Assembly (NCBI GenBank): GCA_947172415.1
Contig: OX359201.1
Span: 2,542,001 to 2,606,000 of the forward strand
DNA length: 64,000 bases
Direction: 5' to 3'
From: Chondrosia reniformis
Lineage: Eukaryota; Porifera; Demospongiae; Chondrillida; Chondrillidae
Shown here: piece after piece, positions 44,983 through 55,410 of the stretch
Numbering within the stretch: the stretch's first letter is position 1
How the letters are laid out: the number at the start of each line of letters is the position of its first letter
Notes under the pieces: model-generated
The model's database searches: none
What the model saw: the letters and a program-made list of their open reading frames with translations, nothing else
What the model was told of the DNA's origin: nothing
Translations under genes and position numbers: made by a program

Positions 44983-46958
44983 ATATAGAGTACTACCGTA
45001 CTAACTGATATACAACTAGTACTACAACTAGGACATATAACTAGTACATACAATTAGTTCATATAACCAGTGCATACACATATATCTAGTACATATAACT
45101 AGTACATATAACTAGTACATACAACTAGACTAGAAACTAGTACATACAACTAGAACACACAACTAGTAACTAGTACATACAACTAGTAAATACAACTAGT
45201 ACACACACCTAGTACATTAAACTACTACATATTACTGATACACACATCTAGTATATACAATTAGTCCATAAAACTAGGACATACTACTCCTACATATAAC
45301 CAGTACATACACATATAACTAGTGCATATAAACAGTACATAAAACGATAACGCATTACAAGTACATACAGCTATTACATACAACTAGTACATATAACAAA
45401 TTCATACAACTAGTACATACAACTAGTACCTACAACTAGAACATAACTAGTCCATACAATTAGTACATGCAACTGGAACATACAACTAGTAAATATAACT
45501 AGAACATACAACAATTACACACAACTACTACATACAACTAGTACATACAACTAGTACATACAACTAGAACATACAACTAGTAAATACAACTAGTACATAA
45601 AACTAGTAAATTTAACCAGTACTAGAACTAGTACATAGAACTAGTATATATTACCAGTACATATAACTATAACATACAACTAGTACATATAACCAGCACA
45701 TACACATATAACTAATAGATAGAAATAGTACATAAAACTAGAACATACCACTTGTACACACAACTAGTACATACAACTAGTACATATAACAAGAACATAA
45801 AATTAGTATATACAACTAGTACCTATAACTAGTACATAACTAGTCCATACAATTAGTACATACAACTGGAACATACAAATAGCACATAACTAGTACATAC
45901 AATTAGTACATACAATTAGTACATGTAGCTATTACATACAATGATTCCATATAACAAGTTCATACATATATATCTAGTACATATAAACAGTACGGAAAAC
46001 TAGAATGTACTACTATATAGTAAATACAACTAGAACATTCAACTAGTACATATAACCCGTGCATACAGATATATCTAGTACATACAACTAGTACATACAA
46101 CTCATACACACCCCTAGTACATTAAACTAGTACATATAAACAGTACATAAAACTTGAACCTCCTACTAGTACATAAAACAAATATATACAACTAGTACCT
46201 ATAACTAGTACATAACTAGTCAATACAATTAGTACATACAACTGGAACATACAACCAGCACATAACAAGTACATACAATTATTACATACAATTAGAACAT
46301 GCAAGTACCACTTCCAATTGAGTACATATAACTAGAACCTCCAAATAGTTTATATATCTAGTCCTAGTACATACAACTAGAATATACAACTAGTAACGAC
46401 TACTTACAACTTGTACATACAGCTAGTGTACATACAACTACTACATCCAAATTTTAAACACAACTAGTACATATAACCAGTACATACTCATATAGCTAGT
46501 ACATATTACTAGTACGTACAACAAGTACATACAACTAGTATATAGTTCATAAAACTAGTATATATTACTTGTACAAACAACTAGAACCTCCAACTAGTAC
46601 ATATCTATTACATAGAATTATTACATACAACTAGTACATATTTATTACATAGAATTATTACAAACAACTAGTACATTCAACTAGTATATACAATTTATAA
46701 ATACAACTAGTACATAAAACTAGTACATACAACTAGTACAACAGCTAGTAGATATAACTAATACATACAACTTGTACATATAACCAGTACATACACATAT
46801 AACTGATACATATTACTAGTACATACAACTAGACTACATACAGCTAGTACATACATCAAGAAAAGTGAACACAACTAGTATATATAAAGAGTACATATAG
46901 CTCTATACAACTAGTACATACAGATAGTCACTAGTACATACAATTAGTACATACAACT
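44983..46958 (+). repeat. 13-bp satellite array
   Basis: Many ACATATAACCAGTACATACACATATAACTAG-type units here. Ends with CATACAACT (46950-46958), the left target duplication of LINE copy D. Confidence 0.95.
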
Positions 46959-47000
46959 ACTTGAAAAACAAAAGCCTTAACGGAGAACCTTGTTACTTCT

Positions 47001-47020
47001 TGCCTTAGTGTACTAAGGCA
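47001..47020 (-). other. Conserved 3'-end hairpin of LINE copy D
   Basis: TGCCTTAG-TGTA-CTAAGGCA, about 43 bases from the 3' end; in copy B the loop differs (TTTA) but the stem is unchanged. Confidence 0.6.
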
Positions 47021-47229
47021 AGGAGTATCTGGCTTGGACAACCCTCAGTCAGTTATGTTTTCCTTTCTTTGGGTTTTTAGCCAGAAGCCTCGGCTTTTCC
47101 TCCTTCCGACAGCAGCAGACGGGTGCACGTCGGGCCAAAGTTGACCGTCATAATAGGAGGGAGTACCTCCATACACCAATCCACCACTGCTTTCCAGAGG
47201 TCGACAGGCAAGGACTGGGACAGGACTAC

Positions 47230-47724
47230 TTATCGTCCAGGCCCCAATCCCTCAAGAGATAGATGTCGCCTCAATATCCTCACAGCCGAACAGAGAACAG
47301 TTCTCTGCATGGCTCTCATCACTTCTACTGCACTTTTTGACAGCTTTGGAATTCCCCTAAGGTCTTCCAGGAGCGTGTCCACTGTCCCCAAAGCACCAAT
47401 TATCATCGGGACTACCTTAATTCGGTAGCCCCTAAATTGTTTCCTCATATCAGCTGCCAACTTCTGGTACTTTTGGAACTTCTCTTGCCATCTTCCATTA
47501 ATATTGCTGTCAGTAGGAACTGACATCTCAATAATGAAGATGGACTTACTTAGCCGATCCTCAACCACTAAGTCTGGCCTTCTTTCTGTCATTTCATCAT
47601 CTGTAGGGATACTAGGATCCCACAAGATTTTGACAGACCTATTCTCATAGACTGGTTTTGCTTCTAGTTTGTACCAGGGCTCTTCCTGCCTGAATCCATA
47701 TTCTTTCAACAGTCTCCACAACAC
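47230..47724 (-). pseudogene. LINE copy D: restriction-like endonuclease
   Basis: 164 residues, the C-terminal nuclease. LEAKPVYENRSVKILWDPSI precedes RRPDLVVEDRL and IFIIEMSVPTD, whose Asp and Glu are the likely catalytic pair of the PD-(D/E)XK fold. In R2-group LINEs this domain nicks one DNA strand at a specific site. It is separated from the main frame by a 2-base insertion at about 47764-47768 (AGAGAGAAAAAATCCC where copies A and B have AGAGAGAAAATCCC). Confidence 0.9.
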
Positions 47725-47726
47725 TA

Positions 47727-50348
47727 TCAGTATTGCCCGGTCACGTCTCTCTTTGTAGAGAGAAAAAATCCCTTGGGCTCACACATGTTTAGTATGTGTT
47801 TGACCGTTTCCATAGCCTTGCCACATTCTCTGCACATTAGGAGGCTAGAATTCTTCAGAATCCTATTTTGGCACCACCTAGTGTGCAGCACATCATCTTG
47901 GGCTGCAAGAATCAGAGCCTCAGTTTGAGGTCTGAGTCTCCCCTCAGAAAGCCACACATATGACTCCCTATTTGTGACTTGTCTGTGGTATGAGCCCTGG
48001 TGAGACTTTTCGGCTAGGTTACTTTTTAACCTTTCAGTCTGAGCCTCCCGGAGCTCACGTCCCACTCTCCTCCATTCTCTTACACTATTTTGTGAGGGAT
48101 CTGTCTTCAGCCACATTTCCGGTTCTAGTTCTATTCCGTGGCTTCTCAGTATCAATCTGGCTTCTTTCAAGACAGTCCTCCTCTGCTTTGAGCACTCTAG
48201 CCACTTTTGGTGTTTAACCACAACAGCTATGAGTGGATCATTGGCAGTATGGAGGTATCTTGCCAGATTCACAACAGCCCTGTCGTGATCCAAAGGAAAA
48301 CTACAGAGCCCTCTACCACCTTGAGAGCGAGGCAAATTCACTCTTTCAATGGCAGAGTTATAGTGATGACACTGGTACTTTCTCATGATCTTTCTCACCA
48401 TTCGGTCCAGTTTTGGAAGCTCACTTTGAGTCCACTTCAAAACTGGGTAAGAGTATCTCAATAGAGAGGCACACAACATGTTAGAGGCTTCTGCAGCATT
48501 CTTACCATTGAGGTGAGAGCCCCACACCTTGTGGAGTCTCCTCCTCAATTCGTTGATCAAGCAAGCTTTGACCTTGCTGTCATCTACCTCAAACAGTTGT
48601 TCTAGCCCTAGGTACTTATAAGTAGTACCTTTTTCAAGGCTCCTTATGGATTCTTCACTGCGTTCAGGGTTGTCTGGGCCAGCCAGAACTTTCCCCTTTT
48701 GCATGTGAGCTGTTCCACACTTTCTCACTCCAAACCTCATGCCAATGGCATTTGAGGTTTTCTCCACACATTCCATGGCTTCCCTGAGTTTATCAGGCCC
48801 TCCAGCATATATCTTAAGGTCATCCATGTACAACAAGTGTGACATGATGTTCCTTTCCCCATTATACCAGAGGGCATATCCCTTGGTTCTGTTAAGAACT
48901 TGGGATATGGGAGCTATGGCCAGACAAAAGAGGAGTGGCGATAAGGAGTCTCCTTGGAAGAGTCCCCTGTTATATTTAACAGGGGTGCTCCTAACCACCT
49001 TCCCCGCAGTCCTCAACTCAAGCACAGTAGCCCAGTGTTTGGAGAAGAGCTCTATAGACCTCCTGATCCAATCTGGGCACTTGATGGTTTTTAGCACCTT
49101 CATCACCCACTTGTGAGGGACTCTGTCATATGCCTTCTCATAATCGATCCATGCCACACTAAGGGGCTTACCCATAATTTTGGCATCTAGACCGATTGAT
49201 TGATCCAGCAGTAGACAGTCCACACAGCCCCACCTCCCTTTCCTCATGGCCCTTTGGGCCATAGGCAAAAGATCATTAGTGTAGGTGTAAGTGAGTAGTT
49301 CCGCCGCAATGTATGCTGTGACAGCCTTGTACATTGTGTTGAGACACGCAATCGGTCGGTAGTTGGCCGCACTTTTCGGGTCACCCTTTTTGGGGATGAG
49401 TAGAGTGCGACCCCTTGTAAGCCAGTCTGGGACTGACAGATCTCCGCTCACCACCCTCCGTAGTACATCTGCCAAGGCAGACTGTGCAGAGGGGAGTGCT
49501 TTCCACCAAAAAGTGTGGATGCCATCCGGCCCAGGGGCAGACCAGCTTTTTGCCTTTTTCAAGGCCTTCCTCAGTTTGGTCTCATCAATGCTATCGGGAC
49601 CTTCAGAGGAGGTTCTACCCACCCTCTTTTTGGTTTCCTTTAGCCATTCTTTCACCCCTGGGTCGTCTTTGTTGACCTTACCAACAGTACCTACAATCTT
49701 TGTCCAAAAGTCTCTTACTACCTCAATTGAGGGAGCTTCATTGGAGGTTGGAACATTGCCATTCATCCGGAACTTCCTTTGGGTATTCCAAAGGTGGTTT
49801 TGTTCCTGGAATTTCCTGCGTTCAGCTGATCTTCGCTCTTGTAGGGTCCAGACCCTGAGTTTCCCCAGTGTCTGTTCCCGAGCTCTGATCAGCACATTCA
49901 GGTTTAGTGAATGGAACTCCCTCCTAAGCTTTCTTCGGAGTACTTTCTGGCGTTTGGTCATAGGATTATTATTCTGTTGACGCGCTATTTCCACATCCAA
50001 CCAGGCAAGCAGTCTTCTAAACCTAAGGCCTTTGGCCTTCCTGTCACTTATGTGACCTTCCTGTCTCTTACTTCCCTTCTGATTATCTGATTTCCTTCCC
50101 TGGTTGCATGGCTGCGATTCGTTGGTTGTTTTTCCCCTCACAGCCATAGCAACAGAGTAGACCAGGCAGTTCAGGTGCCAGGCCGACCTAGGGCCTTCCT
50201 GCCACTCTTTCGCCACCCAATCATTGGCCTCCTGAAGCAGTGCCGTATCAACATGGTTGAACCGCACCGCCCCACAGGGTTTTCTTCCAGAGAAATCTCC
50301 AGGTTTCTTTCGGAGACAGGCATCTTTTGCTTTGCCTAAAAGTTGCAT
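47727..50348 (-). CDS. LINE copy D: reverse transcriptase and zinc knuckle
   Basis: 873 open residues. Basic linker, then SAPGPDGIHTFWWKALP (RT start), RGRTLLIPKKGDPKSAANYRP (motif 2), VAWIDYEKAYDRVPH with motif A aspartate, NRGLFQGDSLSPLLFC (motif B), YMDDLKIYAGG (motif C), KYLGLEQLFEV, thumb, and CRECGKAMETVKHILNMC near the C-terminus. The enzyme copies element RNA at a nicked chromosomal site (target-primed reverse transcription). The given Met is internal; the protein starts at 51008 and is interrupted by a TGA at 50478-50480. The last 14 residues follow the frameshift. Confidence 0.93.
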   Translation of the reverse strand: MQLLGKAKDACLRKKPGDFSGRKPCGAVRFNHVDTALLQEANDWVAKEWQEGPRSAWHLNCLVYSVAMAVRGKTTNESQPCNQGRKSDNQKGSKRQEGHISDRKAKGLRFRRLLAWLDVEIARQQNNNPMTKRQKVLRRKLRREFHSLNLNVLIRAREQTLGKLRVWTLQERRSAERRKFQEQNHLWNTQRKFRMNGNVPTSNEAPSIEVVRDFWTKIVGTVGKVNKDDPGVKEWLKETKKRVGRTSSEGPDSIDETKLRKALKKAKSWSAPGPDGIHTFWWKALPSAQSALADVLRRVVSGDLSVPDWLTRGRTLLIPKKGDPKSAANYRPIACLNTMYKAVTAYIAAELLTYTYTNDLLPMAQRAMRKGRWGCVDCLLLDQSIGLDAKIMGKPLSVAWIDYEKAYDRVPHKWVMKVLKTIKCPDWIRRSIELFSKHWATVLELRTAGKVVRSTPVKYNRGLFQGDSLSPLLFCLAIAPISQVLNRTKGYALWYNGERNIMSHLLYMDDLKIYAGGPDKLREAMECVEKTSNAIGMRFGVRKCGTAHMQKGKVLAGPDNPERSEESIRSLEKGTTYKYLGLEQLFEVDDSKVKACLINELRRRLHKVWGSHLNGKNAAEASNMLCASLLRYSYPVLKWTQSELPKLDRMVRKIMRKYQCHHYNSAIERVNLPRSQGGRGLCSFPLDHDRAVVNLARYLHTANDPLIAVVVKHQKWLECSKQRRTVLKEARLILRSHGIELEPEMWLKTDPSQNSVREWRRVGRELREAQTERLKSNLAEKSHQGSYHRQVTNRESYVWLSEGRLRPQTEALILAAQDDVLHTRWCQNRILKNSSLLMCRECGKAMETVKHILNMCEPKGFFLSTKRDVTGQY

Positions 50349-50477
50349 CAGATTATCATTGCCACTTGTCCTGGGTCTGGGATGATCATGTGCAGGAGTT
50401 TCAACAGGGACTGCAGGCTGCTCACCATTTTGTTCAGTCCCGGCCTGAACTTGGTGAAGCTCCTCCTGTCCCTGGGC

Positions 50478-51008
50478 TCACACACCTTCCTCCACAGTCT
50501 CAGTTAGGGTGGCTACACCACAAGAGTCAGGTTCCACAAGGTTTAGTCTCGAGAGACCTTGACCTCTGCGGATTCTACTAAGTCTTGTAGTTAGCGCTGC
50601 CTTTGTGGTTTTATGGTCTGGCATTGCAGCATTCCAAGCCTGGTACAACCGCTCGGCATACCCCTTTTCCATGGGCTTACTTTCTCGGTAGAGCTCCATG
50701 AGGATATTATCCCTCTGAAGGTTCCAGATCACCCCTTGGATCCTTCTCCTTCTAGAGGCACCTTGCGGTGCATCATTAACCAAATCTAAATCTCGGCTAC
50801 CCGTTACTTGCAGTACTCCGTCTCCTATCAAGCTCCTTTTGGCTTGGAAGGCAAGGGTTCGACCGGTCTGAGGCAAATGTGGGTATTTGCTCAGCCATTC
50901 CCGCTCTAAACGCTTCTGATAGCCACCTCTTTTGGGTTCAGATCGCTCAAAGCAATCAATTAGTGCCCTAACCATTTCCTCGGTCCATAGGGCTGGTTGG
51001 CCCGTCAC
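50478..51008 (-). CDS. LINE copy D: N-terminal Myb-like repeats
   Basis: 176 residues starting MTGQPALWTEEMVRALIDCF. Two related DNA-binding-like repeats as in copy A (22579 downwards). The stop TGA replaces a GGA codon read through in copy A (GVGAQGQG). Since both copies share this Met and the frame upstream is closed, it is the likely start of the LINE protein. Confidence 0.85.
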   Translation of the reverse strand: MTGQPALWTEEMVRALIDCFERSEPKRGGYQKRLEREWLSKYPHLPQTGRTLAFQAKRSLIGDGVLQVTGSRDLDLVNDAPQGASRRRRIQGVIWNLQRDNILMELYRESKPMEKGYAERLYQAWNAAMPDHKTTKAALTTRLSRIRRGQGLSRLNLVEPDSCGVATLTETVEEGV

Positions 51009-51324
51009 GGGGACCGAAGAAGGGTTATTACATTCAGGTACATCTACCTGTGAGGCACCAGTGGAATCGCCTATTCTGGTTGACCCAGGGTTTTCTTCTC
51101 CACTGGTGCACCTAGGCCACAGCCTGTCTTGAAAATTGTTATTTTCATGACGTAACGTAACCCAGTGAAGCTGCCAGACGGGGGGTTAGCCCATACTGGC
51201 AGGGAGGCTGATTTAGCCACAGGATGCCACATGAAGGGCTAAGCACCCTGCTCCGTTGGGGGGTTGAACTGGACAATACCCATCCTCTTGTCAGCTCGGA
51301 ACCACAGCCTCCAATTCCCACGAC

Positions 51325-52015
51325 CATACAACTACTACCTATAAATACAACTAGTTACTAGTACATACAACTAGTACATTCAACTAGTACACACACCTAG
51401 TACATTAAACTAGTACATATATACAGTACATAAAACTAGAACACACTACTAGTACATTCAACTAGTACACACACCTAGTACATTAAACTAGTACATATAT
51501 ACAGTACATAAAACTAGAACACACTACTAGTACATACAACTAATACATATAACAAATACATACAACTAGTACATAATTAGTCAATACAATTAGTACCTCC
51601 AACTGGAACTTACAACTAGCACATATAACTAGTAACTATTTCTAGTTAATACACTAGTCCATACAACAATGACACAACTAGTACATACAACTAGTTCAAT
51701 TAACTACATACAACTAATACATACAACTAGTACATACAACTAGTACAAACAACTGGACTATACTACTAGTACATGCAACTAGTTACTAGTACATACAACT
51801 GGTACATACAACTAGTACATACAACTAATTACTACCACTAGTAAATATAAAAAGTACATATAACTAGTATATACAACTAGTATCTAGAACATAAAATTTG
51901 TACCCACAACTAGTACATACAACTGGACCATACAACTAGTACATACAACCAGTTACTAGTACATACAACTAGTACGTAAAACTAGTACATACAACTAATG
52001 ACTAATATAACTAGT
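51325..52015 (+). repeat. 13-bp satellite array
   Basis: Starts with the right LINE duplication. A 77-bp block (with CACACACCTAGTACATTAAA) is repeated at about 51379-51455 and 51456-51532. Confidence 0.95.
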
Positions 52016-52335
52016 TTTTTTGATATTGATAATAATGAATTACAACCAAATGCTTACAATTACAGATGATAAATTGGTTTTACGTACGTACTATAACACT
52101 AATAAAGAATCTAATACACTGAAATGTTTCAGTTAAAGGGACAAAACAACTCAGGTCATATTGTTTAAAAGTTACATGCTTAATCGTTTAAGGCCCAACC
52201 TTGCCCTCAGAAGTGGCAAGGGGGATGTCGCTGGCGAAACCACATGGTCTTTTGGATCTGGAGCCTCTAATGGCCATGATTGCTGATCTGATCAATGCGA
52301 ATGAGGTCCTACATCAAAGCCACCCCATCACTTGG

Positions 52336-52398
52336 GAGTAGTGCAGTTTTTTTTTCTGCAATGGTGATGCCATTGCAGAAAAAAAAACTGCACTACTC
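52336..52398. repeat. Perfect short palindrome in the 3' region of the RT element
   Basis: 29-bp arms with a 5-base loop (TGATG): GCAGTTTTTTTTTCTGCAA against its complement. It could form a strong hairpin in the element RNA or in single-stranded DNA. Confidence 0.9.
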
Positions 52399-52455
52399 AC
52401 CACCCTTTTTAAAAACCGTGCACTCTCTTGCCATACCCCCTGTAGTTGACAAAAC

Positions 52456-52722
52456 TTAATGGGTGAACACTCCTCGTTCAACTTCCCTCACCCTTTCGCC
52501 ATACTCTGCCTTCTTGATTCCTTCATGCATCTTGTACAGAGCTGCCAGGTCTCTGTTGCGGTAGGTGCGGGCATTTGGGTGGAAAACCCTTACTTCGAAA
52601 AAGACCTCCTGACCTCTGCTCCAGAAAACTTTCGCTCTAATGTCCAGTCTTGCCTCATTCTCCCTATTGGTGGTACGTGGTCGGATGTGCTCACCATCTA
52701 GAGCCTGCAGACCGGGCTCCAC
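52456..52722 (-). pseudogene. C-terminal nuclease-like domain of the RT element
   Basis: 88 residues. EARLDIRAKVFWSRGQEVFF then EVRVFHPNARTYRNRDL and KKAEYGERVREVERGVFTH. D-x(n)-E-V-R-V with nearby lysines resembles a PD-(D/E)XK restriction-like core. The assignment to a nuclease is from the motif only. Confidence 0.6.
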
Positions 52723-52820
52723 AGAAACGTTGTGGCATACTTTCCTCAGCAGTTCAGCCGCTAAGTCACGGATCTCATTGTGCCAAAGGGTAGGTAGACC
52801 ACCTTTGTGGCGAGATCAAC

Positions 52821-53445
52821 TCAGAATGGAATACCACATGCAGATATTGAACTCACGTTCTGTATGGTCCAGCCATAGCGCAAGCTGATGGCATCCCTAA
52901 AGGCACCCTTGCTGAGGCAGAATCCATGGTCTTCAACAGGGAGAGTGGAAATCCAAGATGATGCACCTGTCTCGCTAGCACATTCAAGCAATCTACGTGC
53001 TGCTGGTTGCAACTGGTCGTAGACTCTCTTTTTCCTCGTCTGTTTGCCTTTCACTCCTTGCTTTTCTTACTGCAGCCTTGGCCAGGTTGTTTGCTGTAGG
53101 GTCCGCTGTGAAGGTGCTTTCCTGTGCAATGATGGAATTAACCATGGGGCTGTTACCTGTTTGGATGCTTCATACTCATGGTTGCACACTGTGACTGGGT
53201 TCACAAGACCCATTACCCAGTCTTGCTGGGAGGGCCAGTAGTTCTCTATCCACTTCTGAACAAGGTGATCGTCCAGTCAGTGCAGGGATGAACGTTTGGT
53301 GGATGACATCCTCCAGAGGCTGAAGGCAGGGACCACACAGTGGAATGGTTCTAAGGAGGTAGGTCCATTTGCTCCTACTTTCATGCACAAAGGCTGCATG
53401 CGCAGCTTGGGGCTGACTGACGGCAATGATGGCTAAGTTCACCAC
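52821..53445 (-). pseudogene. RT element: region between RT and nuclease
   Basis: Two open pieces in different frames. 53176-53445 has VSQPQAAHAAFVHESRSKWT, LEDVIHQTFIPALTGRSP and LLALPARLGNG; 52821-53054 has LECASETGASSWISTLP and FRDAISLRYGW. The order fits one protein C-terminal to RT. No catalytic motif was recognised here. Confidence 0.65.
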
Positions 53446-53678
53446 TTCCTCCGTCCATTCGACAACTTTCCCCCATACATACTCTTCTGCAAAAGCACTT
53501 GAACCTATAGCTGCACCTAAATGTCTCTTGCCATGGGTAGTGAGTTTGATGCTAGTGTCCTAAAATAGTGAATTGGCTGTCTGTTCGTGCTCGTCCTTCA
53601 CAACAACTATGGTTTTGGTTGCATTTGTAGAGTAGCCAAAGAGGGGCCCGAAAGTTGACAGTGCATCCCACCACTGTT

Positions 53679-54645
53679 TCAACCGTTCACATCCGCAAAC
53701 CAAACCTGATAGACCATTTGACACACCTCCATTAGCTTCATTATGAGGGGAACAATAGCCAGCGCAAACATTACCATGCCTAGTGGGTCACCCTGTGTTG
53801 TTCCTTCTTTCGAAAGAATTTCCCCTCCACCAGACACAAGCAATCGTGTGGATGATTGGTAGCAGTTTGTCAACACGGTTTCGAGAGCAGGACAGATGTA
53901 CCTCATGTTCTGGAGGGCCACCTTTCGGTTCAAGGTATTAAAAGCATTTGTGGCATCCACTAGCAGAGCACTCTCAACTTTAGATTCGTCAAAAACCTCC
54001 CTCGTGGCATGAACAGCCGCCTCGCAGCCACTTCCAAAACCTGAACATGCCTGGAGTGGGCCAGCTGCCAACATGATGTCTTTCCTCACTACTCTTATTG
54101 CGGCTTTGCAGACAATACGTCGGGCCACCTCCCAAACCCCAATGGGGCGAACACCTGGGTTCTTGTTCAGTGGGACAAGACGGCATGCAAGCAATGCAGT
54201 TAGACCTGACAGAGAAACGGTTTGGGTGCAAATACGCTTGGCCACTCCAGCAATGGCATCACACAGATTAGTGGATGTTTCCTTGAAAGAGGAGCACATT
54301 CTGCGCCATGCACACGCATCGACACCTGATGGACCAGCCTTTACAGTGTAGGGCTGTGCTCTTAATCATGTTCCCATCAATGGCTTCAAAGATGACAGGA
54401 TCTGCCGGAAGAGCATTGGGCAAGGTGCTGGACATGAGCGCTTCATTAGCCAGGGGCTTTCCTTTAGGGTACAGTGACTCCAGGATGTTCAGGACAGATT
54501 CAGTGGTGCCCTCTTTGGTTTGGATGACATCTTCGAGTTTGAGAGGCAAACCAGAAGTGTTTCGTGATAGAAAGTTGAGAGCGCCGTGTACATTCCCGAG
54601 AAACATCATCTTACTAAAGGCTTGTGAAACTGCTTCAGGAGTCAT
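53679..54645 (-). pseudogene. RT element: reverse transcriptase core
   Basis: Two overlapping open pieces (54268-54645 and 53679-54299). VRPIGVWEVARRIVCKA is the early RT motif, ALLVDATNAFNTLNRKVAL motif A with the first aspartate, LSKEGTTQGDPLGMVMFALA motif B, and VYQVWFADVNG the motif C region, where the expected second aspartate is lost (FADD to FADV). The remaining gap to 53445 carries damaged palm/thumb sequence. Confidence 0.8.
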
Positions 54646-54727
54646 TCAAGTGTCTGTGGTGGGGAGATGAGATTGAATGCACCGGCCCTCCGCCACAAGA
54701 CTTCGATTTCCCCTTTCTTCCAGATCT

Positions 54728-55198
54728 CTAGGCGCCTCTGTAAGCAAGTAACATGGTCTTTGACCTTGCTGGTCTTCGAGGGTTTCTGTTAGAGCAGCAT
54801 CTGCATGAGAAAGCATGCTTTGAGTGCAATAAAATTGAGGCTTGAATTCTCACCATACGCTTAGAAGAGGTTGGCCATTTCTTGAATGACTTCCCTACTT
54901 TCCCAAATGGCACTAGGAAAAGGTTTCTCCTCCATTGCACCGCTTCATCATATGCTTTGTTGACTTTGTCACAAAAGTCCCTTCCAGATAAGTCGCCCCA
55001 CACGAAGTTTGGCAGTTGTATTGGCACCGGGTCTCCCGTATTACCGTGTTCCGATCCTTCGGAGTCGATCTCACCTTCGCCGGCGCGTGAAGCTGAAGAC
55101 ACAGGTTCCTGAGTCTCAGTACCAAAACGCCTTCTGGTGGGTGAGGTTGGCGGAGTGTCGGGATTGGTTGGGGCTAGATCGCCTTCACTTGGATTCAC
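54728..55198 (-). pseudogene. RT element: N-terminal domain
   Basis: 156 residues: a Pro/Ser/Glu-rich start, then LPNFVWGDLSGRDFCDKVNK and QWRRNLFLVPFGKVGKSF, a conserved-looking block that normally leads towards the RT. It goes out of frame near residue 110. The upstream 55200-55400 may hold more N-terminal sequence, with cysteines (for example GETCPAADA) but no clear zinc finger. Confidence 0.6.
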
Positions 55199-55410
55199 AG
55201 CAGATATGGTGGATGTATGTTATCTGTTTTTACAATTTCCTAATCTTCCAGGTAGCAGATTCCACACTTTCTTCCCGATTGGACACATTTACATCCAGAG
55301 CACGATCCTTTGTGATTGCATCTGCAGCAGGACATGTCTCACCAATTGAAGTTGATACAATCATCTCGTCCAATTGATTAGTCCGCCATTTTTTTCACTA
55401 TTGTGTTGTA

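Larger units (their letters stand above)
46959..51324 (-). mobile_element. R2-like LINE copy D, full length, best preserved
   Basis: 4366 bp between exact 9-bp duplications CATACAACT (46950-46958 and 51325-51333). The 5' end (minus) starts GTCGTGGGAATTGGAGG, the same base as copy A, so it marks the true element start. The 5' untranslated region is about 315 bp and the 3' untranslated region about 270 bp with a hairpin. One protein of roughly 1250 residues: Myb-like repeats, RT, zinc knuckle, restriction-like endonuclease. Only two obvious lesions. Confidence 0.95.
52016..55410 (-). mobile_element. Unclassified non-LTR-type RT element with nuclease-like C-terminus
   Basis: A richer-GC island in the satellite. 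The minus-strand 3' end is a short A run (TATCAAAAAA). AATATAACTAGT at 52004-52015 and 55411-55422 is a likely 12-bp target duplication. Pieces of one protein run from about 55198 to 52456: N-terminal domain, RT, C-terminal restriction-like domain. It is unrelated to the R2-like LINE at sequence level. Frameshifts and stops throughout. Confidence 0.8.
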
